From positions 180,763 through 244,762 of the forward strand of contig VWZP01008291.1 of NCBI GenBank assembly GCA_013396995.1: DNA of 64,000 bases, written 5' to 3'. Below are positions 41,470 to 53,300 of the stretch, piece after piece (position 1 is the first letter of the stretch; each line of letters opens with the position of its first letter). Source of the DNA: Dicaeum eximium. Lineage: Eukaryota > Chordata > Aves > Passeriformes > Dicaeidae. Both the position numbers and the translations under genes were made by a program. The notes under the pieces were generated by a model that ran no database searches, was not told the DNA's origin, and was given only the letters and a program-made list of their open reading frames with translations.

Positions 41470-42670
41470 AAGGGAGCTGTGGTTTCTCTCAACGGCGGCT
41501 GCCTGCGCCCCCTCGGTGGGGGCTGGCACCCGGCAGGGTGCCTCGGAGCCGAGGGCAGCCTCCTCCGAGAGGACTTGCAGCCGGCGCCGCTGTCCGGCTA
41601 CCGCTCGTCTTTGCCAAATCCCGGGCCGGCTCGAGTGCTTCCTCTCGGGGACAATCTCCAGTGCGGCCAAGAGCAGGCTGCGGGCCGGTTCGGCCAGCTC
41701 TGCCCGGCACAGCCCGGGTGCCCATCGAGCCGCTCCTGCAACAGCGGCGGGTCCCGGCCCGGCCCGCCCGGCACTGCTCTCCCGGCACTGCTCTCCCGGC
41801 ACTGCTCGCCGGGCACTGCTCTCCCGGCACTGCTCTCCCGACACTGCTCTCCCGGCACTGCTCTCCCGGCACTGCTCGCCGGGCACTGCTCTCCCGGCAC
41901 TGCTCTCCCGACACTGCTCTCCCGACACTGCTCTCCCGACACTGCTCGCCGGGCACTGCTCGCCGGGCGCTCCCCGCTGCCGGCCGCTGACTCTCGCCTC
42001 AGCCGCCCCCTCTCCACACGTCCTTCCCCGTCACCTCTGTCCTTCCACCGCCGTAGCCCCGACAGCGATCGCGGCCCACGGGCCGGAGAGGCTTGTACGA
42101 GACGGGCGTGGGCGGTGTGGGACGGGGCCCCGTGAGCCCGTAGCGGCGCGGGCTGCTCACGGTGCCGGGCGGACCGCACGCCGTGGAGATCGCGCTCAGC
42201 TGGACGCGCTGACCGCGCCGCCGTCGGGCGCGACCCCGGGCCCACCGGGAAAGGGTTCCGCGGAGGAGCTGGGAGAGTACGGGGTTTCCACAATACCTGC
42301 GCGGGTCCCGGCGCAGCTTCCCCCCTTCCCCGGGCCGCGCGGTGTCCTGCAGAGCGAGCCGCGGGACGGGCAGCCGGTGCGCACGGCCGCCGGTGGCACC
42401 GACTCCAGCCGGGCACGGCTCCGGTGCAGGGGGCTTTGGAGCAGCTACAGCCTGCGGAGGGCAGAGATAACTCCTAGAAAATCTCTCCTACTGCCGCACC
42501 CCTCGGGTGTTTCCCAAAGCCCGTCCAGGGAGGGGCTTCCGGCTGTGCCCTGACCGCATGGATGACGGCCAAAGGAGCCGAAAACCTTCCGAGCCTACTG
42601 CGGCCCCCGGGCCCCGGCCTCCCCCGCACAGGCTATCCCGCCTGACGGCCCGGGTCTCCTCCAGAGAGCG
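41470..42670. promoter_or_regulatory. CpG island ~5 kb upstream of LHX8
   Basis: Strongly CpG-rich, with AT-rich DNA on both sides, and carrying a 14-bp tandem array in its middle. Open frames of 150-345 codons run on both strands because the sequence is nearly stop-free; none resembles a known protein. It may be a regulatory or alternative-promoter island of LHX8. Confidence 0.55.
41773..41968. repeat. 14-bp tandem repeat with 70-bp higher-order structure
   Basis: Fourteen exact-length units of ACTGCTCTCCCGGC or the variants ACTGCTCTCCCGAC and ACTGCTCGCCGGGC. Units 1-5 (41773-41842) and 6-10 (41843-41912) have the same variant order, showing a 70-bp block duplication. Four more units follow. 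Confidence 0.97.
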
Positions 42671-43839
42671 ATTATTCATCCCATGAACAGGAGTGAAAGG
42701 AATCAGACAGGCAGAACCGATATCTTTCGGGCCCTCCAGCGTGGAGTTACCGTGCTCACCGAAACCAGGACATCCTTATAACGTTGTGCCTGTGTATCTA
42801 TAAACAACTCGCCATGGTTTCCAGTTCGGCTTTACCATCCATTAGGTTAGGGGCAAAGTGCTCTTTTACATAATCTGCTGGCTTCTCTAATTTCCTCTGT
42901 CCCCAGCACTTGCCCTGAGTGACAGTGCGACACAATTAGCATAGATGCTTTAAAAGTCAGCTTCTACATCAAGTGTTCACTGTGATTTCAGGAACGCAGA
43001 GATGCAACACTTGATTTGACCAGGCACAGCTTTCATCCAGATAGTATGTTCAGAGTGCAGCGACCAAGAGTTGAAATAAATAAAGTTCCACACTGGATGT
43101 TGAAATTACTCCTTGCCCTTCTGCTCGCAGCGCAAGGGCCAGCGCTCTAAAAACATGCAGGGCTGCATCTCACTGACTCCCTTCTTGCCATCTGCCTCTC
43201 CGCCCCAGCCCCCTCTTGAAGGGAAGGGGGGGGAAAAAGCACAAAGCAAATTACATCAAATTGTTGATCTTTGTAGGGGAACCACAGACTCAGGAATCCA
43301 GTTAGGAAATAGGAAATTTTCCCTTTGACTGATTTTGCCACTCACAACTAAGCAACACAGAGCTCTACACTGGAAGAGCCGTAAACAAAAACTATATGGC
43401 TACAGACCTTAAAAATCCTAGACCCGTAAACCGGAGGCAGACAGCCCGACCCAAGGAAAGTGCATTGCATTGATTTGGAAAACGAGTAACTGGTAAGAGA
43501 CTGGGTTCGTTTCCTTCCCTTTAAATCAGCCCAGAGTCAATTATTCAGGGCTAGTCGAAACCCTGCATCTTTTACCACTGGCTGGGATCAGTGGGGGTGC
43601 AAACTCACAGAGAGCAAGCCTGAGGGCGCTGGCTCGGTTCTTTCTTCCACAGCCCACAGAGGCTCCACAGCCCAAGACATGACGATCTACACATGAAAAA
43701 CCTCTGGACACTCGCAGGTGTACAAACACCCAAGTCGTACAAAGAGATGGTCGAGACAAGAGAGGGCAGCTTCCAGGGAAGTGAACCTTGTCCCGCACGG
43801 GTGTCGGGCTTCCCTCTCTGAGCCACTCCTGCCCACCTC
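42671..43839. other. Inter-island segment, no gene seen
   Basis: Moderate GC, with an AT-richer stretch at 42.75-43.1 kb of unique appearance and a GGGGGGGGAAAAAG run near 43228. No exon was recognised. Possible conserved regulatory DNA. Confidence 0.6.
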
Positions 43840-44020
43840 TCCGAGCTCTCCTGCCAGCAGCCGCTGCCGCGTCCCCGCGGTCCCCCCAGCCCTGCGACGT
43901 GCCCGTCCTGCCGGCAGCGCGGAGGGACCCGCTGGGCGGGCGCTGGGATGCGCCGCTCGGGCACCGACAGCGCCGTGCCCGGCGGGACCGGCCGGGGGTG
44001 AGCACCCGGTTCACCGCGGC
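43840..44020. promoter_or_regulatory. Short CpG-rich island
   Basis: About 180 bp of dense CpG in moderately GC-rich flanks, part of the island cluster that leads to LHX8. Open on both strands without recognisable protein. Confidence 0.45.
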
Positions 44021-44639
44021 CCTGGTCTCGGTGCCCGTTTTTCGTAAGCTGACCACAGCGGCGGAATTAATTTCTTACAGAACTTGTTTTAACAGGAGAA
44101 CCGGTGTCGCTGAAGAAGACTCCAGAGAGAAGCACCCAGCCGCATGCACCTGCAGCACGGTGTGGTCTCTGATGAAGGAGTCCGTAACGCCAATACCTGG
44201 TCGTTAAAACAGCCTTAATTCTCCGCGTTCAGTATTTTCTTCGTGCTGTATCGTATCGTCAAATATTTAAGAGATCTCTCCCATGTGCAACTGGTCAGCG
44301 CTCCCACCTACAAACATCCTGGTATAACTCTTGAGAGAGAAGAATCAGAACCAGATACAGTCCCCGTCGTAGGGTCCTGCCAGAGTCCCCCGCTCTTCTC
44401 CGCTCTCAGACTCAGCAGGATCAGGCCAGAGCCACCCTGCCCGCCTCCTGGCAGGTTCCCCTTCCCTCCCATCTCTGCCGAGACCGCGACGACCCGCCGA
44501 GGGGTCCTACCGGCGCCCCAAAAGGGGACACATCCTTCCCGTGTGCACAGAGACGGCAGTGGGAGAGCAGGGTGCTCAGGAGTCGGGAATTCTCTAGAGC
44601 CTACGTGTCTGCCCGTTTCCATCTCTTCAGAAAACGATG

Positions 44640-44890
44640 CAGGGAATGTTCACTAAAGTATCGAGGGCATGTAATTTAAGCGATGAAGTTTAGACTGGAC
44701 TTCGGAGAGATGGGTGATAAAGGTGCACGGGCCAATGTGTATCCCGGATAACCAAGCCCGTATACTTCCCACGTCGAGCCCGTACACGTTATCGCGTTTC
44801 TGACCACTTCTCAGATATAACACCTCTCTCCAATTAGCTCGGCAAAACCGCTCACCTCTTGCGAAGCCCTTCCGGCCATAACAATAACCC
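44640..44890. promoter_or_regulatory. Balanced-composition, CpG-retaining segment
   Basis: Near 50% GC but still rich in CpG (tatcgag, cccggata, cgtcgag, tatcgcg), without repeats. This pattern often marks unmethylated, conserved regulatory DNA; no alignment was possible here. Confidence 0.3.
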
Positions 44891-44899
44891 GGATCTGCT

Positions 44900-46070
44900 G
44901 ACGGACTGTTCTCTGGGCGCGTTTTCCTCCTGACTCCCTGAACCTCCCGCGCCCCGGGGCGGCCGACCCAGCCTGCGGCTCCGCGCAGCCATCGGAGAGG
45001 CCCTGGGTGAGCCCCGCCAAGCACCGCACCCCCGCAGGGCGTCCCCTGCCCCGCCTCCGGTGAGACCCTCGCGCTGCGCGGGGCTGCTCCGAAGCCTCGG
45101 GACAGGAGGAGACACCGGGGCGGCCAGGGCAGCCGCACCCGCTCGTCACCTGGCGGAGCCGGCTTCGGACGCGGTACGAAACACGGAGATCTCCTGCACG
45201 CTGGTTTTCCTGCAAAACGGCAGTATGAATTACCGCTGCTTGTAATGTCACGATCGCCGCGGGAAACAACGCGCAGATTGACTTTGTTGACTCCTATCGC
45301 TGTATTTCCAGAGAGAAAAGGCGCATACGAAGGGGGTTATTTCATTGAAATCTAACCCGCAGCATTTCTCGGAGCGCGCACCAACCTCATAAATTATCTC
45401 GTTGAAGGCGCAGGAAAAGCACCGACGATCAACAACCTCGACGCTGCTCCCGGCCGTGCTTGATCTGCCGCGCCCGGGCTCACCACGGGCTCTCATCACG
45501 GTGGCACGGCCCCGCCGCAACGCATCCCTCGGAGCCCCCCGCCAGGTGCTCACTTTCTGTCGTGCTACCTGCGACAGACGACAGTAGTGCTGTCTTGCCT
45601 CTGTCAGTGACGGATGGGGAGATCCGCGTGGGGGGCAGGATGGGGGCTCGGCAGGATCCGTGCTGGTCCTGCTTCGAGCCGAACGCTCCGCTCCGCCCCG
45701 CCGCGACCCGCGGGGACGCCCCGACCTGCACGGCTGCGGACAGGGAGCAGAGCCCAAGGGGAGCCCTGCTGCGAGGGGGGCCCTGGAGCGCGGCAGCGGG
45801 GTGCGGCGACCGGACGCTCTGCGGGGCCGCGGTCCGTCGCCTGCGGGGCGGGTGCTCGGGCCGGGTCGGGGGCCGCATTTGGGTCGGAGGTTGCGCAAGC
45901 ACACCTCGGGCCCTCGGGTGACACGCCAGAAGGCCGGCTCCGGGCCAGCATAGGTGCTGGTCGGGGCTGGGCCAGGGCTCCCAGGGGCCGGCGCTGTCCG
46001 TGTTCCCTCCGCCGCTCGGGGCTCTGGACGCCGGGCCGGGCGTCGGTCGCGCTGCGTCGAGCCACGTCAC
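44900..46070. promoter_or_regulatory. Large CpG island ~1.2-2.3 kb upstream of LHX8
   Basis: Dense CpG over about 1.15 kb, with a lower-GC but CpG-retaining window at about 45240-45430. It is open on both strands over 150-245 codons and gives no recognisable protein. Likely part of the LHX8 regulatory domain. Confidence 0.55.
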
Positions 46071-47059
46071 GGCCATCGCAAACCCCAAAGCCCTGCTTGT
46101 CTCGGTTTGATCGGTTAAAACCGTTGGACAAACGGGATGTCCCGGCTTTACCGGGGCTCGGCACAGCCGAGTTACGGTTCCGCAAGACTGGGTGCCGGGA
46201 TTTGAAACAACGATCATCTTTTTTAGAGGGAGAACAATAGGGGGTTTCTCCTTTCACACAGCTCCTCAAACGCAGAATTCCCTTTTATCAAATCCATCAT
46301 GTTTATAAACGTAGGGGCAAATTTCTCAGATCGCTTTACCGAGGCTCAACAAAATGTCCTGCATCAGTGGTGAGGCGAGGCTGAACCGCAGAGGTGAGGG
46401 GAAAGATTGAAACTAAACGACAAGTTTAATTAAAAGCAGCTGGCTGGTTAAACACGTGCCTAGAAGCAGATACCCGGTTATTTACCTCACCTGCGAAGGA
46501 CAACTTACTGCTTTATTCTCCTCTAATGCTCCGAGAGCACCATCAGTGTTTGGTGTGAGGGAACTCTGCAGACAAGATTTGTGATCGTGGAGAAAGGGTG
46601 CCCGTAAACCCACAGCCTCTCCGCGGAAAGACGCCGGCTGGTTCTGCAGGTAGTGAGGGACAGCCGGCCGCCGCACCCTCTGTTCACGGTGCCACCGGGA
46701 CACCGGTGTTAACCAGCAGCACCTGTGGGAGCTTAGAGCCGGAGGAACGCTTCCACAGCTCAGGTCCTTCTATTTTAGCTAAATGAGAAAGGTTTTATTA
46801 CGGGATTTCAGAGGTGCAAGCAGGAGGTGGGGTAGCGAGGCGGGTGTAGCTGTGGGTTCGAGCTACAGGATTTGCTTGGGCTTTGGGATTCAGGCGTGTG
46901 TGAAAATCGCTCACACTGGCTCTCGCTTTCTTCCGTGTTTGTTTTCTTCGCTCATAGGGAGATGTAACTGGAACGCGTGCTTAGACTGGGGTGGTGGGGG
47001 AAGCTGTGGCAAAAGATAAATACAAGTGAGGGGGTTCTCAGGAAGGTTGGTTTTTTTTT
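46071..47059. promoter_or_regulatory. LHX8 proximal upstream region
   Basis: Mixed-composition sequence between two CpG islands. It contains the near-palindrome CGGTTAAAACCG at about 46113 and an oligo-T run ending at the ambiguous base 47062. It probably holds proximal promoter or 5' UTR sequence, but no start site can be assigned. Confidence 0.4.
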
Positions 47060-47259
47060 TTNGCACGGGCTCGCTAGTGGAGATAACGGCCCCGCCGCGC
47101 TGGAAGGCGGGTTCTGTGCAGGAGGTGAGGCCAGCGGGGCAGGTCCACCCACTTGAAAACAAAACTTTTTTCCTGCAGGCACTGAGAGCAGAGACCGGCG
47201 CGCGGTCCCCGGAGCCGGCTCGCTGCCCGCCGGGGGCTGGTATGTGGTAGGGTAGGGCC

Positions 47260-47340
47260 ATGTATTGGAAGAGCGACCCGATGTTCGTCTGCAGGCTGGA
47301 GGACAAGGACCTGCCCGCGCTCGGCGGCCCGGCGGCGAAG
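47260..47340 (+). CDS. LHX8: LHX8 coding exon 1
   Basis: Encodes residues 1-27, starting [17 protein letters not shown] and ending in AAG directly before a gtgcgc donor (phase 0). This matches the MYWKSD start I recall for the mouse long isoform. The sequence before the ATG is agggccATG. The exon lies inside a CpG island. The transcription start site is not determinable from sequence alone. Confidence 0.88.
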
Positions 47341-50300
47341 GTGCGCGGGCGGGGGTGCGGCGCGGCTCGGNGCCCCGGCCGTGGCACTCCCGCGGACACC
47401 GCGGCCGCCAGCGGGGTCCTGGCGGGACCCACAGGTGTCGGTGGGCCAGACCGGGCTGGCGCGTGGCTCCTGGGTGTGGATGGGCCCTGACCGTAGTTTC
47501 CCCGCGCTCCCGCAGGCCAGCCCCGCAGCAGCTGACGAGGACTCCTGCTCTTCCTCTGCTGCCCTGTCGCCCTCCTCATCGCCGCGGTCCATGGCCTCAG
47601 GCTCGGGTTGCGCCCCCGGCAAGTGCGTGTGCAGCAGCTGCGGCCTGGAGATTGTGGACAAGTACCTGCTCAAGGTAAGGGCGCCCGACCCGGACCCCCC
47701 TTCGTCTGGCGACTTCCCCCACCACTGAGGCCGGAGGGCGGCCCGCTTAGGCAGAGCCTACCCGCACCGCCGACAGTGCCTTGAGAGCCTCGAGGAACCG
47801 GGCCCGGTGGGATCCGAAGGTACAGCCCTCCGGGTCGCCTTATCGCTACGGCTCGGCCCTCCCCTCCCCGGACGACGCGGAGCTGCCGCGAACACGAGAG
47901 TGCGGGGTTCCAGCGCGTTTGTTCGCGGTGTTCAGGCCCGAGAGGGAACCGTGTCTGCTGTCGGTTTTTCGGGTGACGCTGCTTGCGCTGGGCTGCATGT
48001 TCCTGACGCGCCGGGAGAAGCGGGGAAGGGAACGGGAACGGGCGGTCCCGACCGCGGTGACTCCCGCGCGCTTTCGGTCAGACGGCGGCGGCGCGACCTG
48101 CATTATACTGAAGTAGGTCTGGGGAACACGTCGCGAGTCTCAAAGCCAAAAGCGTCTCTTGAAAAATGTGGCAATAAGTAATTCTTGCAAAAAGTGGTTA
48201 ACTAACATATTTGAAGGAAACTAGCTGCGTGCGTGCAAAGCAGTCCTCTTGTCTTAGCAATCAGGACTGAGTAAGATAATTTAAAAACAAACAACAAGAC
48301 CAAGTGCCTTTAAACATTAAGTGTTACTGCGGGAGGGGTGCGAGGGGGAACTTCATTTGCCTTTTGTATTGTAGCCGTTAAAATTATTCTGGGTCAGATT
48401 TTGCCGTATTTCCTTTCAAAAGTGACAGCAATGATCATGGCAGAAGTCAGTTGATTCCATCAGCCTTAAACGAAGTTCTTATATACTTGCATAGTGATAG
48501 TGGGTGACACCCCTGGAAGCATATCTGTGGCGTTATTAAATCATCCACTTAGGTCTTGGTTGAGGTGGGGAGGTCCAAGGAAAATGTCTGCAGGGGCTAG
48601 TGATCAGTTAGAATGGGGTTGGCGCAGGAGCTGCCACGCATCCGTGGTTCGGGTGACCCCGTCCCCCTTGCAGCAGCCTCGGCTGGCACAGAACGGGCGG
48701 GTGGACACGGAACAGACCTGACTCGAACTCAATTCCAGTTCTGTTAACTCCCGTGACGTTTTGGCAGCTCATTTATAGTTTACTGGTCACTGCTGTTTCC
48801 TATCTGGACAACCAGGATAACTTGACTTGGAGCAAACTTGGAGCAAAAGACTTCTTGACTTGGAGCAAAAGACTTCTAAATTATTTAGCCTTGAGTTTAA
48901 ATTAGCTGTTACTGCTTCTTGTGTAGGCAGAGAAGAATCGATGCTGGTATGCTACTGTCCAGCAGCAGCACACTTTTCAACTTCAGCCCTGTCAATTGAC
49001 AAGTAGGAACACGGACAAATGACATCAAATGGGACAACTGCGGAAGCTGTGGGTGTCCCGCTCTTTGGAGGAGCGTTGGTCTCTGAAGAAGAGGCAGTGG
49101 GCTCTCAGTGGCCGGGATGTGGCAGAGCTGCGTGCCGGGGCTCGGTGCGGACCTGGGGAGGCGCAGGGAGCCTTGGCACGGCAGGACTGGCTGCGGGGCA
49201 GGCTCGGTCTGGCTTGGCGCTGCCCCTCCACTCTGCGGCCTTTCTAAGAGACGGTTGGGAGGGAGCGTTTGGTGACAGCTGTCGACTGCTATCAACAGTT
49301 TCATATATTGTGGTGTAAACTTGTCAGCATATGGGAAGGTGGCTGCCAACAAGGATAAGGGCTAGGAAAGCATTGGGCAAACTGCAATATTACAGCCTGA
49401 AGAGTGACTGAAACGGATGATCCCAGCATGAGTGTTGGAGTCCATGCCTTGCCTTCTCTATGATATGTATGGCCATGCTCTGATGAAAGACATATCCTGG
49501 ATTATCTCAAATCTGCTTTCCCATAGGTAATATATGGGCTGTTTGGTATGAGAAATTGGCTCAGTGGAAAAAAAAAAATCTAAACTTAATCATTGTCTGG
49601 CTTTCAGAATTCCTTCTACGTAGTATGGGATTATCCAGAGGGTTATTACTTAATTTTTGTGGTCACTGCGAGTCTTGGGTTGTCAAATTATTTATTTAGG
49701 TGATGTGCAATGTCTGCACAATTAAGAGGTCCCTTTTATAGGAAAGAAGAAATTTTAAACATCGCTCCCATTTTATTTATTTTATATGCCCCAAAATTAT
49801 ATGTACATTTTCAAAAATGCTTATTTCTACTGCATTCCATGACTATGTTTAGTTTAGCTATGGACATACTAAAAAAATACCGAATTTGCTATTAAAACAC
49901 CTGCTGCTGTTTTGAAATTCAGATGCCATTCTCCAATTTTGCTTTAACAGAAACGTGGCAAATGGAGGAGTGGTTCATGGTGTGTTTCTATTTGACAGAC
50001 TTACTTTTTTCCCTTCAATACTAATGCTTCAAAATTTTAAATAGCTTTGCAAAGTTTGTTTTTTGTTAAGCAGAAATTTATGCAGACTAGGAAATAGAAC
50101 TGTGGAAGTTAGTTGCCTTCCCAAGGTTACACAAGGCCAAAACCTGCTCTCTTACTCTAATGTTATGAGAACAGAACTGGGCACAAAACACTCGCATGGG
50201 ACTTGTATCTCTTCCTTCGTCTTCTACTGCTTCTAATTACAAACCCGTGAAAGCTTATTCTGAAGACCTGAATCAAATTAGTTAACCTTTGAATTTGCAT

Positions 50301-53300
50301 GCAGTTCTATTGGGAAAACATTTTGCATTCAAGATAATTTTTCTGTGAATCATGGTGCATAAAACTTTTGACCATTTTTGGAAAACAGCAGGGTTTGTAA
50401 ATATAAAATGCAATATTGGCAGTGCAAGTATTGAGGGGTATTTTTTGTTGGGTTTTTGCAGGTAAATGACCTCTGCTGGCATGTGCGCTGCCTCTCATGC
50501 AGCGTTTGCAGAACGTCCCTGGGAAGGCACACCAGTTGCTACATTAAAGATAAAGATATCTTCTGCAAACTTGATTATTTCAGGTATATCATCCAGGAAT
50601 ATAATTTATCAGATAACTTGTTATACTTGCTTGTTACTTTTCACTTCAGCCACAACTGAAATTCACTTGAGGCTCTTTCATTTGCTAGGTTTATTTTCAG
50701 CAGTTTAAACTCTGACTTTTCTTGAGGAGGGACTTGGGGAACCCTAAGTCTGTGTAATGTGACTGCCTGCGAAGTCTTGGGTAATGCTGGCTGAGAATGC
50801 AATGTAAAATTGAGATCTCTTTGGAGCAGTGCTTCACTAGTGTGGGGCTTCAGGCATCACAAGGAGCTGCAAAATCAACACAGAATAAATCCCATTGTAT
50901 TTAAAAGAAGCTTTCAGCAGTTATACCTTTCTGTGATCAGTTTGATTTAGAATGTGTTTCTTTCACAATTACAGGCTAATCTTGCAAGGAAGAATATTAC
51001 TTGTGTTGGTAATGTAGTATTCAGGATGCAAAGTCTTTGATCCAGAAAGCAGCAAAAATTGTTGCTGTTAATTTTGGTGTGATTGCTAGTACTTCCCTAG
51101 TTTGATTGCTAGACCAAACTGGTTTTGGGATTCTTAGCTGTGCAGTGATTACATTGCATCCAGCTAGTCAAGTTTGACACAGAGTGGGAGGGGGCAAGCT
51201 GAGTGCTGTAAACTTCTGAAAAAACTAAATTTTGTGGGATTTGAAAAAAAAATTGGGTCTGCAAAGATCTTCAGGACAAATTCTTATATAAATAATCAAC
51301 ATATTTTGGTGGCTAGTTTTCTCTTCAAGGCAAATTTTCTAGTGTAATAATGTAAATGCAGATTTTTTTATTTAAAAATCATAATGTCGTGCAAATTGAG
51401 AAAATAACTATGAAGATACAGGTTTTCCCTCTTCTGCTGAAGATGCTGAAAGATTAGTAAAGGGGTAATGTAGCAAAATATATTAGTTCAGACTACCACT
51501 AGAGTAATGTGAAATACATTTGAAAAATTGGAAGAATTTTGAACAGTCTGCTGTTTCCATCTTTCAGCTTTTAAGATGTAATTATCTTTATTATAGGAGT
51601 GATGAGCTATGAATTAATATAGCAGTTAAAATGCTTCAGTTTTGTTCTTTGCCTTCGGGAAACATTAACATCTATTTCAGTAGTCTTGCCTTAAGCTATC
51701 ATATAGAAACTTGCTGATTTTTTTGTTTTGTTTTGCAATGCCAACGCAGTTATGCCGTAGGCTTCAGCTGCGCCGCCGCAAGCCGGTCACCTCTAACCCC
51801 GCCGGAGCTCGGCTCGCCCGAGGCGCTGCCTGAGCTGCCCGGTTCTCGTTGCAGGCGGTACGGCACTCGCTGCTCCCGCTGTGGGCGGCACATCCACTCC
51901 ACCGACTGGGTCCGGCGGGCCAAGGGGAACGTGTACCACCTGGCGTGCTTCGCCTGCTTCTCCTGCAAGAGACAGCTCTCCACTGGAGAGGAGTTCGCTT
52001 TGGTTGAGGAGAAAGTCCTTTGCAGAGTACATTACGACTGCATGTTGGACAATCTGAAAAGAGAAGTGGAAAATGGTAACATACTGCTTGTGTTAAGAAC
52101 TCTTTGTGGTTCAGATTTAATTAAATTGTTGGGGTTTTCTTCATTTTCCATACTGAGAGATAATTGACTTGTTTTACTAATACTAGAAGCACAGATCCTT
52201 GAATCAAAATAATGGTAAATTATTTATCATGTTAGGTTTATTTCTTCCCTCACTTGGAATGGAGTTCTTTAGGGCAGAATGTGTTATAGTGCTCAATCAA
52301 TTTAACTTTGAATAGAACTTTTTTTTTTTAAAGCTGAAATTCAGCTGACCAGCTGCTGCTGGCTGTTATTGGAGAGCAGTCTTACAACATCATTGTGAAT
52401 GTTTAGAAGGCAGTGTTGTTTTCTTTTTAATGTTTCAGGTAATGGGATTAGTGTGGAAGGAGCATTACTAACAGAACAAGATGTTAATCATCCAAAACCA
52501 GCAAAAAGAGCTCGGACCAGCTTCACTGCAGATCAACTCCAGGTAGAGATGGTGCTAAAAACTTGTGTAGCTCAGGTTTATGCAGGACATGGGTGCTGAA
52601 CCAATAGAAAGTTTTATGCGTAAAGGGGGAAAGAAAAGCTTGAATTCTTTAAACTATTTCATAAACTATCAAGACACAGCATGTTTCTGGAAGTTTAACA
52701 TGAAATAGTAAGCTCTTTATTTCCCTGGGGGCAGATTGTAATTCTGAAGAGTGGAAACAAAAAGGTGGTTCTATTTTGATTGCTTGATGAAATCTATTTA
52801 ATCAGCCATTTACATCACTAAACATAATAAAACCAAAATATTTTTTAGATTATGTAATGTGAAAAGTTGTACTAAAGGTGGGTACTGTATGTGATTTGAA
52901 GACATTAATAAGATGGAAGTTTGAATTGTCATGCCTGCATCTTCTCTGCTTTCCAGGCTTCCTGTCTTTTTGTTGCCTTGACAAGAGTTTAACTCCTATT
53001 GAGACAGTCCAGAGCTATTTCATACTCTAGATAACCACTTCAATTAGCTTTCTAGGGAAAACCACTAAGACAGGGGCAGCTTCCAACGAAAGAGGGGATG
53101 GTGAAACAAGATTTAGAGGTTTTAACCTGAAGTGAGAAGGAAGCTGTGTCTTTTTACCAAATCCTGGCTGCACATCCTTGCCTTCAGTTTAACAGGTCTT
53201 TGGATTTCTGGTCACAGTGTGAGTTCTGTTTTGTTGACCTGTCCTCTTATTCATAGTGAAAGCAGTTGAGAAACTCATCTTGAGGTGTAATAACACATGG

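Larger units (their letters stand above)
47060..48090 (+). promoter_or_regulatory. CpG island over LHX8 exons 1-2
   Basis: GC-rich DNA with many CpG dinucleotides spans the start codon, the short first intron (175 bp), exon 2 and the start of intron 2, then stops sharply near 48.09 kb. The position fits the LHX8 promoter island. A weak TATA-like GATAAATAC lies at 47015-47023, but nothing proves it is used. Single ambiguous bases are present at 47062 and 47371. Confidence 0.7.
47675..50461 (+). other. LHX8 intron 2 (2787 bp)
   Basis: Begins in the CpG island and becomes AT-rich after 48.1 kb. It holds a local direct repeat (48821-48878), a GC-richer stretch at 49030-49250 and a MIR-like relic near 50075-50165. 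No alternative coding exon was recognised. Confidence 0.85.

Noticed and set aside
41383..42553. Long open frames (up to 345 codons) on both strands around 41.4-42.5 kb
   Set aside because: They run through the 14-bp tandem array and a CpG island in several frames at once, with no protein family, so they are products of stop-poor GC-rich DNA.
46113..46124. CGGTTAAAACCG near-palindrome as a specific transcription factor site
   Set aside because: A single short inverted repeat is expected by chance at this scale; no second site or spacing supports an operator-like element.
44811..46269. Open frames of 150-245 codons in the 44.9-46.07 kb CpG island
   Set aside because: Overlapping frames on both strands, Arg/Pro/Gly-rich translations and no known domain; explained by high GC.
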